56,920 bases of DNA from a virus. The stretch covers positions 1 to 56,920 of IMG/VR virus record IMGVR_UViG_3300039159_000083. One strand, given 5' to 3'. Shown one piece after another: positions 24,328 through 35,900 of this stretch. How positions within the stretch are numbered: position 1 is the stretch's first letter; each line of letters starts with the position of its first letter. Under the pieces are notes generated by a model, which was not told the DNA's origin, did no database searches, and saw only the letters and a list, made by a program, of their open reading frames with translations. Position numbers and translations under genes: made by a program.

Positions 24328-27016
24328 AGAAGGAAGACTTATTAGTAGCGGTAGACATGTCTACCCTAATTACTATAGAGGTTCTATAGGAAAGTATCTC
24401 CTCTCCTGTATTATCATTTATGGTTGTTTCATAATTACTTAATCCTTCTATATACCAAGATCCCGTATATAGAAGAGAAGCGGCATCTAATAATAGAAGG
24501 GGCGACCTTTTTAATAACTTAGTCCATGTCTGAGTATTATTAGAACTGATATAGATATCTAAGTAATCTAACTTAGATATTGAATAATCCAGAGAGACTT
24601 CTACATTTCTATAAGAAGTATGGAAGTCTCTACTTTTTGATACCCAAGTACATAAAGGATTAGAACTAGAGCCGATAAATATAGAGGAACCTATATCTAT
24701 TACAGGTAAAGAATATAAAGGGTTATTAACAGATAGGGTTATCTGTTTACTTTTAGTCTTATCAAAGTTGCCAGCTAGAGTCTCTCCTAAATTATCCATA
24801 AGGGTAATGTCAGTCTCTACTGATATCTGGGCAGGGATATGATAATCAATATGAGAGAAATCTTTATCTGAAGATAACTCAATCTCCAAAGAGGATTCAT
24901 TACTATCTGAAGTATTGGTATCTATATTAATACAGAGTAACTTAGTATTATCTATTTCCCAACTAGAGGTAATTCCCTTAGTATGAAAAGAATTAAGACT
25001 AGGATTAAGCTGGGCTACATCATAAACACCTAATCTAACGTTATTAACATAACTATAAACTAGTAGACTATACTCATTATTTGTAAGGGTTATAGGATAA
25101 TCTAATGAAATACTAGAGACTCCAATGTTTAGATAATCCCTTAATAATAAATCTCCACTATATAAGACTTTATCCTCACAAGGAACACCTAATCTATTCT
25201 CTACTATGTTTAGACATAGAAGGGGTTTAGTGGGGTCTTGAATACTTATAGGTATAGAAGTAATTCTAACCCCTAACCTAGAAATGATACTACTTCCATT
25301 TATATAAAAAGATTGGGCCACCAACTTATTACTAGATATATAAGGTCTTATAGCTAGATTAGTATTACTAACCCCAGAAAAATTAGATACTAAATTAAGT
25401 CTTTCTGAATGTAGAATATCATTCGATCTTTTCAAGTAGATATGATAATTATCTGATATCTCTATATCAGGAGTTATAAAACTAACTTCTAATGTTCCAT
25501 TAACATCTGATCTAAGTTGTGAGGGATATATAAAAGTAGAGATTAATATCTGGTTTATATATAGGGAATAGGATGTAGAAGCTGACAATCCTTTATATCT
25601 TATAAATAAATTGGTAGGTCTAAGTTTATTAGTATCATCTTTATATATTGCTATTGGATAAATAGATGCTGTTATAGATGTAGCTAATAGGTTAATTGAA
25701 GAAGTTGCCCGCTCTTCTTTAATAGAAGAAACCCTAGATATAGATGGGTATAAATAAGAAGGGGAACCATTACTATTTATAACTCTAATGAAATTTACTC
25801 CTTTAATACTTGGCTTAAGTATTGAAGAGCTTAATGCACTCTGTACTCCTTTACTAGATATTAGAGCATTGAAAAGCGGATGATAGACATTGGAGTATTC
25901 TGGAGTAAGTAAAGGGTCTGAGTGTATATTTATTAATGAGTATTGGTTATCTTTATTCTGAGCTATAACTTGAGAGTATATGCTGGCTAGATTACTCCTA
26001 TTATTATTACTGGCCTCATCTAATAGGGATAAATCTTTATTAGATAAGGCCCTAGAAGTAGAAGGATTTATTTCTATTCCTTCTACTCCTTCTATTCCTA
26101 TAATTACTTGTGCCAATTCTATATAGGGCTTATATACTAATTCTCTAGATATGGTAGAAGTAACTTCTGATAATTCTAAGATAGGATCTTCATTAGTATT
26201 AGTAATAGTCACACCTTCACTATTACTAATATAGGTTAACTCCTGAGCTATATACGCCCCCACAAGACAGATAGATAGTATAGGTGTAGTATTTATCCTT
26301 ATAGAATAAGTACCTGCTATAGAGGGGATAGAGATTAGATGTGGATAATTTAGAGATACTCTTATTCCTTCTATATAGGCATGACCTGGAGTAATAGTTA
26401 AGGAAGTGGAATTAAGAGTATAAACTTGTAAACCTTTATCTATATAATTATCAGTTTCTTCTTTCCAACTGAGACTTAGTAAATCCTGTAGTTTAGATGT
26501 AATAGATGCAGATACTTCTAGCTTATCTTTTACTTTAGATATGTAAGCTATTGGATAACTATTAGCATTATTTATGGTTAACTTAGATTTGATATAACTA
26601 CGTTTAGCACCAATAGCTCCAGCAATAGGGCCAGCTATACTTGGGTCTAATAATATAGTTGAGTTATCTAATTCTAATAGATTAGATTCAATACCAATAT
26701 GGGAATCACCAAAGGGTAATGTGAGATAAGTGGCATTAATCTCTGATATATAGAATTGATCTTCTATCTCTAAGTAAAACTTACCTCCATTAATAAAGAT
26801 GGTTCTATTAGCTTGAGAAGTTATGGTAATATCTAATCCTTCTATTATATGAAAGGAATCATAAAAGTTAGATATTAATGCACGTGTATTATTATTAGCT
26901 ATTGATTGTAAGTCTAATAGGTCTTCTAACTGAGCCTTCTTATCAGCTCTAGGTAATAATCTAATCCAATCCTTATCTTTATTCCATCTATTACCTAACT
27001 CTTTATTAATAGACAT
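24299..27016 (-). CDS. Large tail/baseplate protein, paralogue of its neighbour
   Basis: 905 residues, ATG 27014-27016, overlapping the preceding gene by 11 bases with AAGGAAT upstream. The N-terminal segment (WIRLLPRADKKAQLEDLLDL, 17-36, then QSIA..NTRAL) aligns with that of the 1398-residue gene before it; the pattern resembles the start of DUF4815-type phage tail proteins. The body is a long array of beta domains rich in Ser, Ile, Asn and Tyr. The C-terminus also matches the paralogue in layout (YRNVEVSLDYSI, then a strand-rich end). It is the last gene of the baseplate operon before the plus-strand island. Likely a baseplate-to-fibre connector, inferred from position. Confidence 0.8.
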   Translation of the reverse strand: MSINKELGNRWNKDKDWIRLLPRADKKAQLEDLLDLQSIANNNTRALISNFYDSFHIIEGLDITITSQANRTIFINGGKFYLEIEDQFYISEINATYLTLPFGDSHIGIESNLLELDNSTILLDPSIAGPIAGAIGAKRSYIKSKLTINNANSYPIAYISKVKDKLEVSASITSKLQDLLSLSWKEETDNYIDKGLQVYTLNSTSLTITPGHAYIEGIRVSLNYPHLISIPSIAGTYSIRINTTPILSICLVGAYIAQELTYISNSEGVTITNTNEDPILELSEVTSTISRELVYKPYIELAQVIIGIEGVEGIEINPSTSRALSNKDLSLLDEASNNNRSNLASIYSQVIAQNKDNQYSLINIHSDPLLTPEYSNVYHPLFNALISSKGVQSALSSSILKPSIKGVNFIRVINSNGSPSYLYPSISRVSSIKEERATSSINLLATSITASIYPIAIYKDDTNKLRPTNLFIRYKGLSASTSYSLYINQILISTFIYPSQLRSDVNGTLEVSFITPDIEISDNYHIYLKRSNDILHSERLNLVSNFSGVSNTNLAIRPYISSNKLVAQSFYINGSSIISRLGVRITSIPISIQDPTKPLLCLNIVENRLGVPCEDKVLYSGDLLLRDYLNIGVSSISLDYPITLTNNEYSLLVYSYVNNVRLGVYDVAQLNPSLNSFHTKGITSSWEIDNTKLLCINIDTNTSDSNESSLEIELSSDKDFSHIDYHIPAQISVETDITLMDNLGETLAGNFDKTKSKQITLSVNNPLYSLPVIDIGSSIFIGSSSNPLCTWVSKSRDFHTSYRNVEVSLDYSISKLDYLDIYISSNNTQTWTKLLKRSPLLLLDAASLLYTGSWYIEGLSNYETTINDNTGEEILSYRTSIVIRVDMSTATNKSSFFRNLFLRTY

Positions 27017-30000
27017 AAGTAGTGATATTCCTTATAACCGGGGGTCTAGTACTTCCAAGAATAGGACTATTAAGTTCTATCTTATAAAACATCTGTCTTC
27101 TATTAATAGAAGGGGATAATCCTTCTACTCTATAAGTCAATTCTTCTAAAAGGAGGGCAGGATCTATTACCTTAGTCATACTAGGTCTAGGTATAAGAGC
27201 TATCCAAATTATCCCATCTTGGGAGGTATAACATCTAATTGGGAAAGAAAGTGGATTAAATACTTCTATGCTAAGAGATACATTATGATAAGGCTGGGAA
27301 TACTCTTTCAGATTAGATATTACTACTCCAGATTGGGAGTAACTATATAAACTAATAGAGGTTCCTTCCAAACTTAATAGAGGGCTGATTCTATTATTAG
27401 AACTCCCTATTCTAGCTCTAACCTTAATCAGGTTAGTAGATTCTATTAATGGTGTACATACATTAGGAAGGAAGTCTATCCAAATATCATCTACTAGATA
27501 TTGATATTGAACATAAGTGTTATAAGGACTTATATCCCTAGTGTTGAGACAGAAATGAGTAGTATTAGCAAAGGATTGATTAATCCCATATTCTCCTAAT
27601 AATATAGTTTCTTCTTCTTGGTTAAATACCAAGCTATTAAATCTATAGGATAAATCCTCATTAGTTTGGGGTATAAGGTCATAACCATTAGGACTAATCC
27701 ATAAATGTCCTTTTCTCAATGGTTGTAATCCTATAGTTTTACCATTAAGTAAATCAGGTTTACCAATGACTGAGGTAAAGATTGAATAACCTTTAGGGGC
27801 GCATATTCCAATACAATACTCTTTACCTGGCAATAGTAATAAGGGGTTATCTAAGAAGAAGGTAGTGTAAGTAGAAGCATCATTAGAATAAGCTAGGCTA
27901 GTATTATGAGCATAGGCAAGTATATAATGCTGCGGTAAGTTATCTACTGATCTAATTACTAAATATATATCTTTATCTAAAGCTATCTCTTTAAGTTTGA
28001 TATCTATTGAGGATAGGTAATTAGCCTCATCTACTGAGAATGTCTGCATTAGATATTCAAAGGGAGGAATAGAACCTGTCTCAGCTATATCCGGATAACT
28101 AAGTGCTAACATTTCATTAGAGCTAGTAAGTATAGTATCTCTAGACCAAAGATGACTAGAAGTAATAGAGGTCTGATTTAATATGTTATTAAATATGGAT
28201 ACTCTTCCTTTTGCACTATTACTAATGAGAGAGTTGATAGACTTAACTTCTATTAAATGAACCCCTGCAGAAATGTTATTTGGTATAGGAAACTTTAGTT
28301 CTATCTGGCCATCTATATCAGACCTAATACCTGCTGTAGTCCTAGATGTATTCTTAATAGTTATATATGAAGTAACTTCTATTCCAGATATATAAAGTCT
28401 AAATCCATTTAATCTAGCTGGAAGATTGGTCACCTTAATATATAATTCACCTCTAGCTAAATCTATATTATTAGTCATTAGATCTATATAGCCATTAGAA
28501 TCTATATAAGAACTATTCACTACAGCATTACCATCTTTAATAGATGAGGCTATTAAATCAGCCGAGGCTCCTAATAAATTATTAACAGAAGACCTTAAAG
28601 AATTAACTATTATTGAATTAGATTTGAGTCTACCCTCACTACCAATGAATGAGCTAATAGGGTCTATTGGAGAAACTTTATTAGCTATATTATTATTAGT
28701 AAATAGAGTAGAAGGATAAACCTGCATTACTCCTTGAGTTGTAATATTAACCTTAGGTATAGCCCTAGACCTTGTTACTCTATCTTGCTCATATAGGTTT
28801 AAAGGAAAAGAAGGTAAAGAAACATAGGAGTCTTGATCTAATCTATTATAAAGAGTTCCTCCCCCATCATATTTGATAGGTATATCCTTACTATTAATAC
28901 TGAGACTAAGAGCTAGTAAGGAGGGAAGTATAGAGGCTGTAGAGAGCGTTAGGTTAATAGATGAAGGATTTATCAAGGGATCATTATAAAGCCCTATAGG
29001 AGAATGTAATGGGTCAATAGAAGACCTTAATAAAGAAGATAGAATCTCATTATTAATTGCATTCTCTCTTATCTTTTTAGATAGGGCATTAATATCACTG
29101 AAAGTCCATCTCTTAGAATTAGATGGGTTAATATCTATAGAGTTATGTCTAAGTATAAATTGGGATAGGATTAATAAGTTATCAGGAGCCGCAGGATAAT
29201 AAGGATTACTACTATTAGGGCTGAGTACATAAGATATTTGACCTTCTTTATCTATAGTTAATATCCCTGCTTGAGAGAGGTAATAAGTATAGTCTATAGA
29301 AAAGGTATAACCAGAAGCGGGTTTCTTACCTATAAAGGTGAGTGAGTCGGTCTGTGGATTAAAAATATAATCAGTACCTAACTCTAATTCTTGAGTATAG
29401 ACATAAGTAATAAGATAGCTGGAACCTATTTCAGGTTCTATACTATTTACTAGATTAATGCCCCAATCAATCTGATGTTGATTAATAAGATGATAGTCTC
29501 TACCTTCAATAAAAGAAGTGCCGCCTTGTTCTATAGATAATACTCTAACTATGGAATCTTCCATTAGAGTATCAATACCATTTAGTATTGGACTCCTATT
29601 AACTATTACTTGATTAGCTATCCTTTCAGCAGTTAGTCTTTTTATCTCTTTGACTGGCTTAAAACCTAGTTGGTATGAATTAAGAGAGGGATTAGTATTA
29701 AGTCCTGTTTCATATAAGTCCCATCTAAGAGTACGATTATTAACACTACTCTTAATTACTACACCTTCATTATTAGAAGAGAAAAGTAAAGAGTTAGTGC
29801 TAGATTTAGATATCTCTACATTAGCTCTAAGCAATTGTCTTAACGTGTATTGATTTATATCTAGATTAGACCTAGTAGAAAAGATTAGATTAGCTGGGAT
29901 AACTGAGTTTGACTTAAGGTCAGTTACTAAAGCATTTAGTAGAGAATCAATGGATTGAATATTAGACGTAGGGCTAATACTATAAAAGACTCTTATTGGT

Positions 30001-31202
30001 ATAGATATGGAATCATAAGATACGCCTTCTATTACTAACTCAATAACAGTGCTGGAGCTTTTTACTTGATTAAAGTTAGCTGCGGTATTAAATATTAGAA
30101 GTCTAGAAGTATTAGGTTTAGTACCAGAGTATAAGAACTTAACACCTTTAACTTCTTTAGCTTCTAATCTCTTAGGTATTTCTATTAGTAAGGGTTGAGT
30201 TTTTATTACTCGATAACCTTCTACATAAGCTATGCCAGGATTAATAGATAGGACTTCCCTTTTGGGTGCAGTAGTTTCTATATTTACTAAGGTTAATAGT
30301 ATAGAAGATAACTCAGTCTGCTTAACTATTAAACTTGCCTTCCTATTTATAATCTCTGCTTTTAATAATTCTATTCTAGATGATAAGTTTTCTATGAATA
30401 GCTGAGTATAAGAATCTGATTCTAATAAATCCCTTTCTAAATTTATTAGATTAGTTTCTAGTTGGCTTATCTCTCTTTGTATATCTCTTATATTTAAGAG
30501 TGTATTATCCCTTTGAGTATTACTATTGGAGAGTTTAGTATTAAGTGAATCATCTTCTATACGTGATGAGTATATGACCTCAAAGCCTTTAACTCTAAAG
30601 TTACCTGATCTTTCATAGGTATAAAGGGCCTGTTGATCTAGAAGCTTAGAATTAATACTGGTAGACTTTTGAAGTACCTGGCCTGACCTAATCTTACCTA
30701 TAGGGAAAGCATCAGCATCATTTACTACTATGGATGCTTTCCATACTAATCTAGAGCTACCTTCCATACCATAGAGGGCCCCACCTTTAATTGGGTCTCT
30801 AAGACTTGGGTCATCTATTTCAGTAATAACTCTTTCTAGTATGGATACTCCAATGATATGTTCATTTGTATTAGGAATGATCAATACTTGAGCGGGAACC
30901 TCTAATACTATTCCTTCCACATATATCTGACCAAATGAAATGGAATAAGAAGAATCATTATTAGATATTGATAGTCTGTCTATTACTAAGCCAGAAACTA
31001 TAGACCCAGAACTAAATAGACTGCTAAGGGCGCGGGATTGATTGGATAATAGGATAGACTGCATCTCTATTAGTTCAGCAGTCTGTATAGGTCTTCCTGG
31101 TACTGGGAGTATCTTTACCCAACCATCAGCTTCTTTATATCTATCAGGGTAAATAGATCTGTCATAGTTAAATAGATTCTTCATATAATTCTTATAGGTC
31201 AA
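27006..31202 (-). CDS. Giant tail/baseplate protein, 1398 residues
   Basis: The longest frame uses TTG at 31200-31202, overlapping the upstream gene by 11 bases. An ATG 6 codons later (31182-31184; MKNLFNYDRS) is an alternative and neither has a strong ribosome site. N-terminal pattern WVKILPVPGRPIQTAEL (28-44) followed by QSILLSNQSRAL is DUF4815-like and shared with the 905-residue paralogue. A coiled coil is expected at about 225-310 (NIRDIQREISQLETNLINLE). The remainder is beta-rich with repeated short domains and no enzyme motif. It probably projects from the baseplate periphery and carries or links fibres. Family assignment is moderate; virion role is likely. Confidence 0.8.
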   Translation of the reverse strand: MTYKNYMKNLFNYDRSIYPDRYKEADGWVKILPVPGRPIQTAELIEMQSILLSNQSRALSSLFSSGSIVSGLVIDRLSISNNDSSYSISFGQIYVEGIVLEVPAQVLIIPNTNEHIIGVSILERVITEIDDPSLRDPIKGGALYGMEGSSRLVWKASIVVNDADAFPIGKIRSGQVLQKSTSINSKLLDQQALYTYERSGNFRVKGFEVIYSSRIEDDSLNTKLSNSNTQRDNTLLNIRDIQREISQLETNLINLERDLLESDSYTQLFIENLSSRIELLKAEIINRKASLIVKQTELSSILLTLVNIETTAPKREVLSINPGIAYVEGYRVIKTQPLLIEIPKRLEAKEVKGVKFLYSGTKPNTSRLLIFNTAANFNQVKSSSTVIELVIEGVSYDSISIPIRVFYSISPTSNIQSIDSLLNALVTDLKSNSVIPANLIFSTRSNLDINQYTLRQLLRANVEISKSSTNSLLFSSNNEGVVIKSSVNNRTLRWDLYETGLNTNPSLNSYQLGFKPVKEIKRLTAERIANQVIVNRSPILNGIDTLMEDSIVRVLSIEQGGTSFIEGRDYHLINQHQIDWGINLVNSIEPEIGSSYLITYVYTQELELGTDYIFNPQTDSLTFIGKKPASGYTFSIDYTYYLSQAGILTIDKEGQISYVLSPNSSNPYYPAAPDNLLILSQFILRHNSIDINPSNSKRWTFSDINALSKKIRENAINNEILSSLLRSSIDPLHSPIGLYNDPLINPSSINLTLSTASILPSLLALSLSINSKDIPIKYDGGGTLYNRLDQDSYVSLPSFPLNLYEQDRVTRSRAIPKVNITTQGVMQVYPSTLFTNNNIANKVSPIDPISSFIGSEGRLKSNSIIVNSLRSSVNNLLGASADLIASSIKDGNAVVNSSYIDSNGYIDLMTNNIDLARGELYIKVTNLPARLNGFRLYISGIEVTSYITIKNTSRTTAGIRSDIDGQIELKFPIPNNISAGVHLIEVKSINSLISNSAKGRVSIFNNILNQTSITSSHLWSRDTILTSSNEMLALSYPDIAETGSIPPFEYLMQTFSVDEANYLSSIDIKLKEIALDKDIYLVIRSVDNLPQHYILAYAHNTSLAYSNDASTYTTFFLDNPLLLLPGKEYCIGICAPKGYSIFTSVIGKPDLLNGKTIGLQPLRKGHLWISPNGYDLIPQTNEDLSYRFNSLVFNQEEETILLGEYGINQSFANTTHFCLNTRDISPYNTYVQYQYLVDDIWIDFLPNVCTPLIESTNLIKVRARIGSSNNRISPLLSLEGTSISLYSYSQSGVVISNLKEYSQPYHNVSLSIEVFNPLSFPIRCYTSQDGIIWIALIPRPSMTKVIDPALLLEELTYRVEGLSPSINRRQMFYKIELNSPILGSTRPPVIRNITTYVY

Positions 31203-31755
31203 TCATTAGTTCTATCTTCTGTTTCTTATTTACTAATCTATCTATGGGTGTAGAGTAAGCAACCCAATGAAGTATACCTTGATCTTCTACATAAGAAGAA
31301 GGATAACTAATTAAATTAGGGTTATGTTCTTCTATTAAGGAGACATCAGTATGTAACCCTAGTATTCTAATAGAGGAGGCTAGATAGTAATCAGGTTCGA
31401 TTAGACAAGAAATATATAAATGAGTAGGGCTAGGTAAATACATGCCCTTCTCTAAAGTTATATCTGTTAAATCTCTAATCACATGCCATTGCTTATTTCT
31501 AAATAGGAACTCACCACAAGGAGAGATAAGAGCCGGTAAACACTCATATAACCTAACTATAGATATAAGTTCTGTCACCTCTGTAAGAGAGGAGGAGGGA
31601 TTAGGAGGATTAGTATCATTGATGTTAGTATCAAATACATCTAACCATGCAGAGTCCTTAGATAAGGACATATACTTATTAGAAGGGTCTCTAACAAAGG
31701 ATAGAATCCTATTAGCCTTATTAGATAAAGTAAGTGAATTATGTATGATAGACAT
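31192..31755 (-). CDS. Small baseplate wedge-like protein
   Basis: 187 residues, ATG 31753-31755 overlapping the flavoprotein stop by one base (TAATG), with GGAGAG upstream. The pattern MSLSKDSAWLDV...NPPNPSSS (29-56) recalls phage wedge proteins in which a short strand precedes a Trp-Asp...Pro-Pro-x-Pro segment, as in many cyanophage baseplate proteins. The rest alternates strands and helices. No enzyme motif. Its place between the I-like wedge region and the two giant tail proteins supports a baseplate role. The family call is tentative. Confidence 0.6.
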   Translation of the reverse strand: MSIIHNSLTLSNKANRILSFVRDPSNKYMSLSKDSAWLDVFDTNINDTNPPNPSSSLTEVTELISIVRLYECLPALISPCGEFLFRNKQWHVIRDLTDITLEKGMYLPSPTHLYISCLIEPDYYLASSIRILGLHTDVSLIEEHNPNLISYPSSYVEDQGILHWVAYSTPIDRLVNKKQKIELMIDL

Positions 31756-32864
31756 TAACTATTTATACTCTCCATTATTTCCATAGCTGTAATACCTGAG
31801 GATAGTATTGAGGCTTGTCTAGGCCCATCATATCTAAGAGATAGAATACCTGTAAAGTATATATTACTATTTGGGGACTTAAATCCTTTTATTAATAGAG
31901 GAAAGTTTTTATCACTAGGAAGCCTTTCTACATTATTAAACATAGGACTGCTATTTAAAGAAGGTGTGGTGCCAGTACAGATAACAATGTAATCCACTTC
32001 TTCAACTATAGGTTCCATTTCTCTAGTTGAGGTAGGATTAATTATGTCTACATCAGATAGCTGATTAGATACCTCTTCTGTAATAGAAGGTTGCCAAGCC
32101 TTTACCTGTTTCAAATAACTTTCTTGGAGTGAGTTATCTCCATGGAAAGATCTATAAAAAGATCCTAAAGCACTTCTTGGTCCCCAGTCCTGATAAACAG
32201 GTGAGGGATAACGAGTTATCTTATGTTCTTTACTAATAGCCCAATGTACCTGGTTAGTCAAAGATAAATGAGCAACATACTCAGCACTTGCTTGACCAGA
32301 ACCTACAACTAAAATAGTCTTCCCTTGTACAGCAGTTCTTAGACATTCCGCTCTACTGATTATCTTAGAATAAAGATGAGTCTTATTTATCCATACAGGC
32401 ACCTTAGATAAAGAGTTAGAACCTGTGGCAATAATTACTTCATCTACTCTTAAGATATCCCTATCATCTAATCGGATCCAACCTTCTCCCATATCAATAG
32501 CATTCTTAGGTATATGAATTACACCTCTAGATATCAACTTATCAAAAGTATGTTCTAAATAAGAAAGAAACTCAGTTCTATTTACAGAGCAAGGACATTC
32601 TTCTGCTTCTTGTTGAGTAACATAAGAATAGGGAGTTCCCAAATAATTATCTAATCTCCATTCATCATAACTAGAATCTAAGAAGGAAACTAAATCAAAG
32701 GAGACAGGACTTCTCATGATAATGTCTGGAATTATATTAGGGTGTTTCCATGCAGATAGAGGTGTCCTATCTATAAGATATACCTTATTACCCTCTCTGA
32801 TAGCACATATAGCTATGGATAAGGCTCTGGGGCCTGACCCTATTATTCCTATAACACTCTTCAT
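31755..32864 (-). CDS. FAD/NAD(P)-binding oxidoreductase in baseplate operon
   Basis: 369 residues, ATG 32862-32864 with GGGAG at spacing 5. Two nucleotide-binding folds are clear. The FAD site is GIIGSGPRA at residues 6-14, ending the second strand with LIDR. The NAD(P) site is ILVVGSGQAS at 184-193. The ATG motif VIIATGSN is at 143-150, a second VICTGTTP at 294-301, and IYFTGI at 335-340 fits the C-terminal FAD contact. This layout matches the flavin monooxygenase / lysine-ornithine N-hydroxylase-like superfamily. Substrate unknown. Tail genes flank it on both sides and it shares a one-base stop-start overlap with the next, so it is made together with baseplate proteins. No signal peptide. 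Confidence 0.88.
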   Translation of the reverse strand: MKSVIGIIGSGPRALSIAICAIREGNKVYLIDRTPLSAWKHPNIIPDIIMRSPVSFDLVSFLDSSYDEWRLDNYLGTPYSYVTQQEAEECPCSVNRTEFLSYLEHTFDKLISRGVIHIPKNAIDMGEGWIRLDDRDILRVDEVIIATGSNSLSKVPVWINKTHLYSKIISRAECLRTAVQGKTILVVGSGQASAEYVAHLSLTNQVHWAISKEHKITRYPSPVYQDWGPRSALGSFYRSFHGDNSLQESYLKQVKAWQPSITEEVSNQLSDVDIINPTSTREMEPIVEEVDYIVICTGTTPSLNSSPMFNNVERLPSDKNFPLLIKGFKSPNSNIYFTGILSLRYDGPRQASILSSGITAMEIMESINS

Positions 32865-32905
32865 ATAACTCCCATATTGTAATTGTAAGATTAATCTAAC
32901 TCACT

Positions 32906-35900
32906 CTAAAAGAAGTGGGTGGGTATTATAAACATCTTCTCTGCTAACCCTGACCTAATAATACCTATTAAATTATTAGAAGGTGGGGTTTCTAGAAGGG
33001 TTACTTCTATAACATCTCCGACTAAGAAAGCTTGTACATAAATAGGCCCTTCATAAATAGCATCTAAGTTTACTAGTAAGGGGTAAGGTCTAAAAGGGTC
33101 ATACTTAGTTACACAACAAATGGATGTATATTGAGAGGTAATAATACCTGAGGAGATATTTATATAAGTATCTCCAGAGTCTAAATCCTTATCACAACTT
33201 TCTATTTGTATATGTTCTTCTATTAATACATTAGTAGCTATAGGTTTAGCATCTTCTATTATCTTGGCTATATCAGCATTAAATGCTGAACCTATAGTTT
33301 CTATTATTATAGAGCTAGTATTAGCATAGGTCTGACCTGAGTAATATGCAGAAGAAGAATCGCTATCTACATTATTCTCCATAAAGGAACTATAACCATA
33401 TATAGGTACTTCTTTTATCTTGGCGCTAATACCTTGGTTATTTAACAAGGTTATAAAATCATTAGATGAACTAGGCTTATCAGCTATTAAAGTCCTAATA
33501 CGTTCTTTAATACTAGAGTCAGTCTCTCCTATCTTTCTAGTTAGGGAAAAGTCATTAGCCCATCTATTAGTAAGAGAATCAGAAGAAAGGGATAGAGATA
33601 TACCATCTTTAGTTCTTCTATTAAGCACCCACCAAGTAGAAAGAGATTTAGAGAAAGACATTAATATTCTTCCTATATTTCCATTAGGACTAATAGCTCT
33701 TTCACTAGGCCAAGTATAATTCTTAGGTATAAGAGAAATTAACTTCTTATAGGTTGAGGTTCTATTAAATAAGAGAGTCTCCACATCATAATAACTATGA
33801 GAAGGAAACAATTCTTTATTGGAGAAGCCTTCAGATAAGCAGGTACTAAGATTAACGGCTGAGTTTATCATCCTATTAGTTATCTGTTCCTTATCTATAT
33901 TTCCCCTATTAACATCTAAGACTGGTTCAAAGTCTAAGACGTAATCTCTATCCCTACTTAAATATAAAGAAGCCTCTAGAAGATTAAGGGTAGTTAAAGC
34001 CTTTTCTATAGAAGAAGGAACTTTTAAATCATGTATGGGGATTATAGAATAACTAGACTTATAAATGGAACTTGATAAGCTTTGATCCTTATTACTTCTA
34101 TATCTACCCCCAGTAATAGATCTAACAGAAACTCCTGTGCTATTTGTTATTATTCTATCTACTTGAGAACCATTAATACTTTTAGTCTTAGTCTTTAAGT
34201 CTTTAATAATTACTTCTATGGCTTCAGACCTTATAGTTTCATTAGCAAATAATAAACCATATATTGATGATTCTAAAGAAGGGGTGGGGTCATCATAAGA
34301 TTGGAAGAATAACTTCTCATTTGAAGAGTATAAATAATCATATATAGATGTATATAAGTCTGTAGCTACATCTATATATTTAGAATTAAGGGTAATATCA
34401 TGTACTTTCATCAGACTTAAACAAACCATTATAGAGGTGGATGTTTGATATTCCTTATCTATAATTGATTGAGTATAAATATCTGAGTGGTTCCATCCTT
34501 TATAAACTAAGTTAGATTTAGAATCTACCTGTCTTATTAAGTATTCACTAACCTCTTTAATATCTATGTCATATTTAGTGGAAGAGGTAACTAATTTATA
34601 TATGGCAAGTAGATATAAATACCAGGCTATAGCTCTATTATCTATCTTTCTAGAACAGAGAGTGTCATTAGTCCAAGTACTAAAACATTCCTCACTAAAT
34701 AGATCTGGTTCAAAGGGGCTTATTTCCCTATCAAGGTAAAGCCTATCATTATATATATCTTGGGCTGATGAGTAAGTATTGATAATGGCCGGGATAGAAC
34801 CAGACCTAGCTAAACTATTCCTATCTATAAGAAGGGAAAGAGTAGATAAATTAGATTCTACTAATGCTAATAACTTAGGGTCTAAATAAATACCCTCATA
34901 AGTACCAAAGCAATCATCTGTAATAGTGTATTTAGATAAGAGTATGTTAATGAGGGAGATAGATAGATTCTCTAGGTCTACTGATTGATCCTCATTATTA
35001 TAATTAAGTAAGGGTTTAGTATATGTACGAGTTAATCCATTAGTATATTGGTAACCTGTCATATGATGCAGGATAGTAGTAGATACCTGAGAGTTAACTC
35101 TTTTTAATATAACTATTTTTACTCCTTCACTAATTGGTATGGTAGAAGAGAAAGATAGGTCAGACCTAATAGGAATATTACTCTGTTCTATTATTGGCTC
35201 ATAAGTAAGGGGATGCAGATAACCAATATCAACTACATAAACATGATCATTACTAGTAACCCCATTCAACCATATCTCTGAGTTATTACCATTACTTCTA
35301 TATCTAGTAACTCTATTGTCAGGCCCAGTCAGCTTAGTTTCTGAGCATAAGTAATCACAACTACCTATAGAGGAAGGGAGGGCCACATAAGTCCCTAGAA
35401 GAGCCTGTACGGGGCTTCCTCCTATTTGAGTTAGATAGATATGAATATCAATAGCTAAACTTGCATATCCTTGTATCTGGCTGAGAGATAAGTTGGGGTC
35501 GGATAATAGGAACTGATAATTATTACTAGGTAGAGATATTAAAGAGGGCGCTATCCCATTACCAGATAGGAAAAGATCATTAATCTGATTAGGGTCATTA
35601 TATAAACTATTAGGTAGCTGACTTATTAAGCTTCCCTCACTATTATAAATACCAATAAGAGTAGTGCAATCCATTGAGCATTGATCAAAACAAGGATCTT
35701 CTATGTCTAGTTCTGCGTATAGGAAATAGGTCTTATCAAAACAATCATCTGTACAACCTAATTCACTATAAGAAGATTCCTCTATTGAAATAATTAGATT
35801 ATCTATTCTATAGGTGGAATATAATCTGGTTCCATTTACTTTATATCCAGTAATAAAAGGTTCTGTAGTAATCCCTACATAAGGGATGGGATCAATAGGA

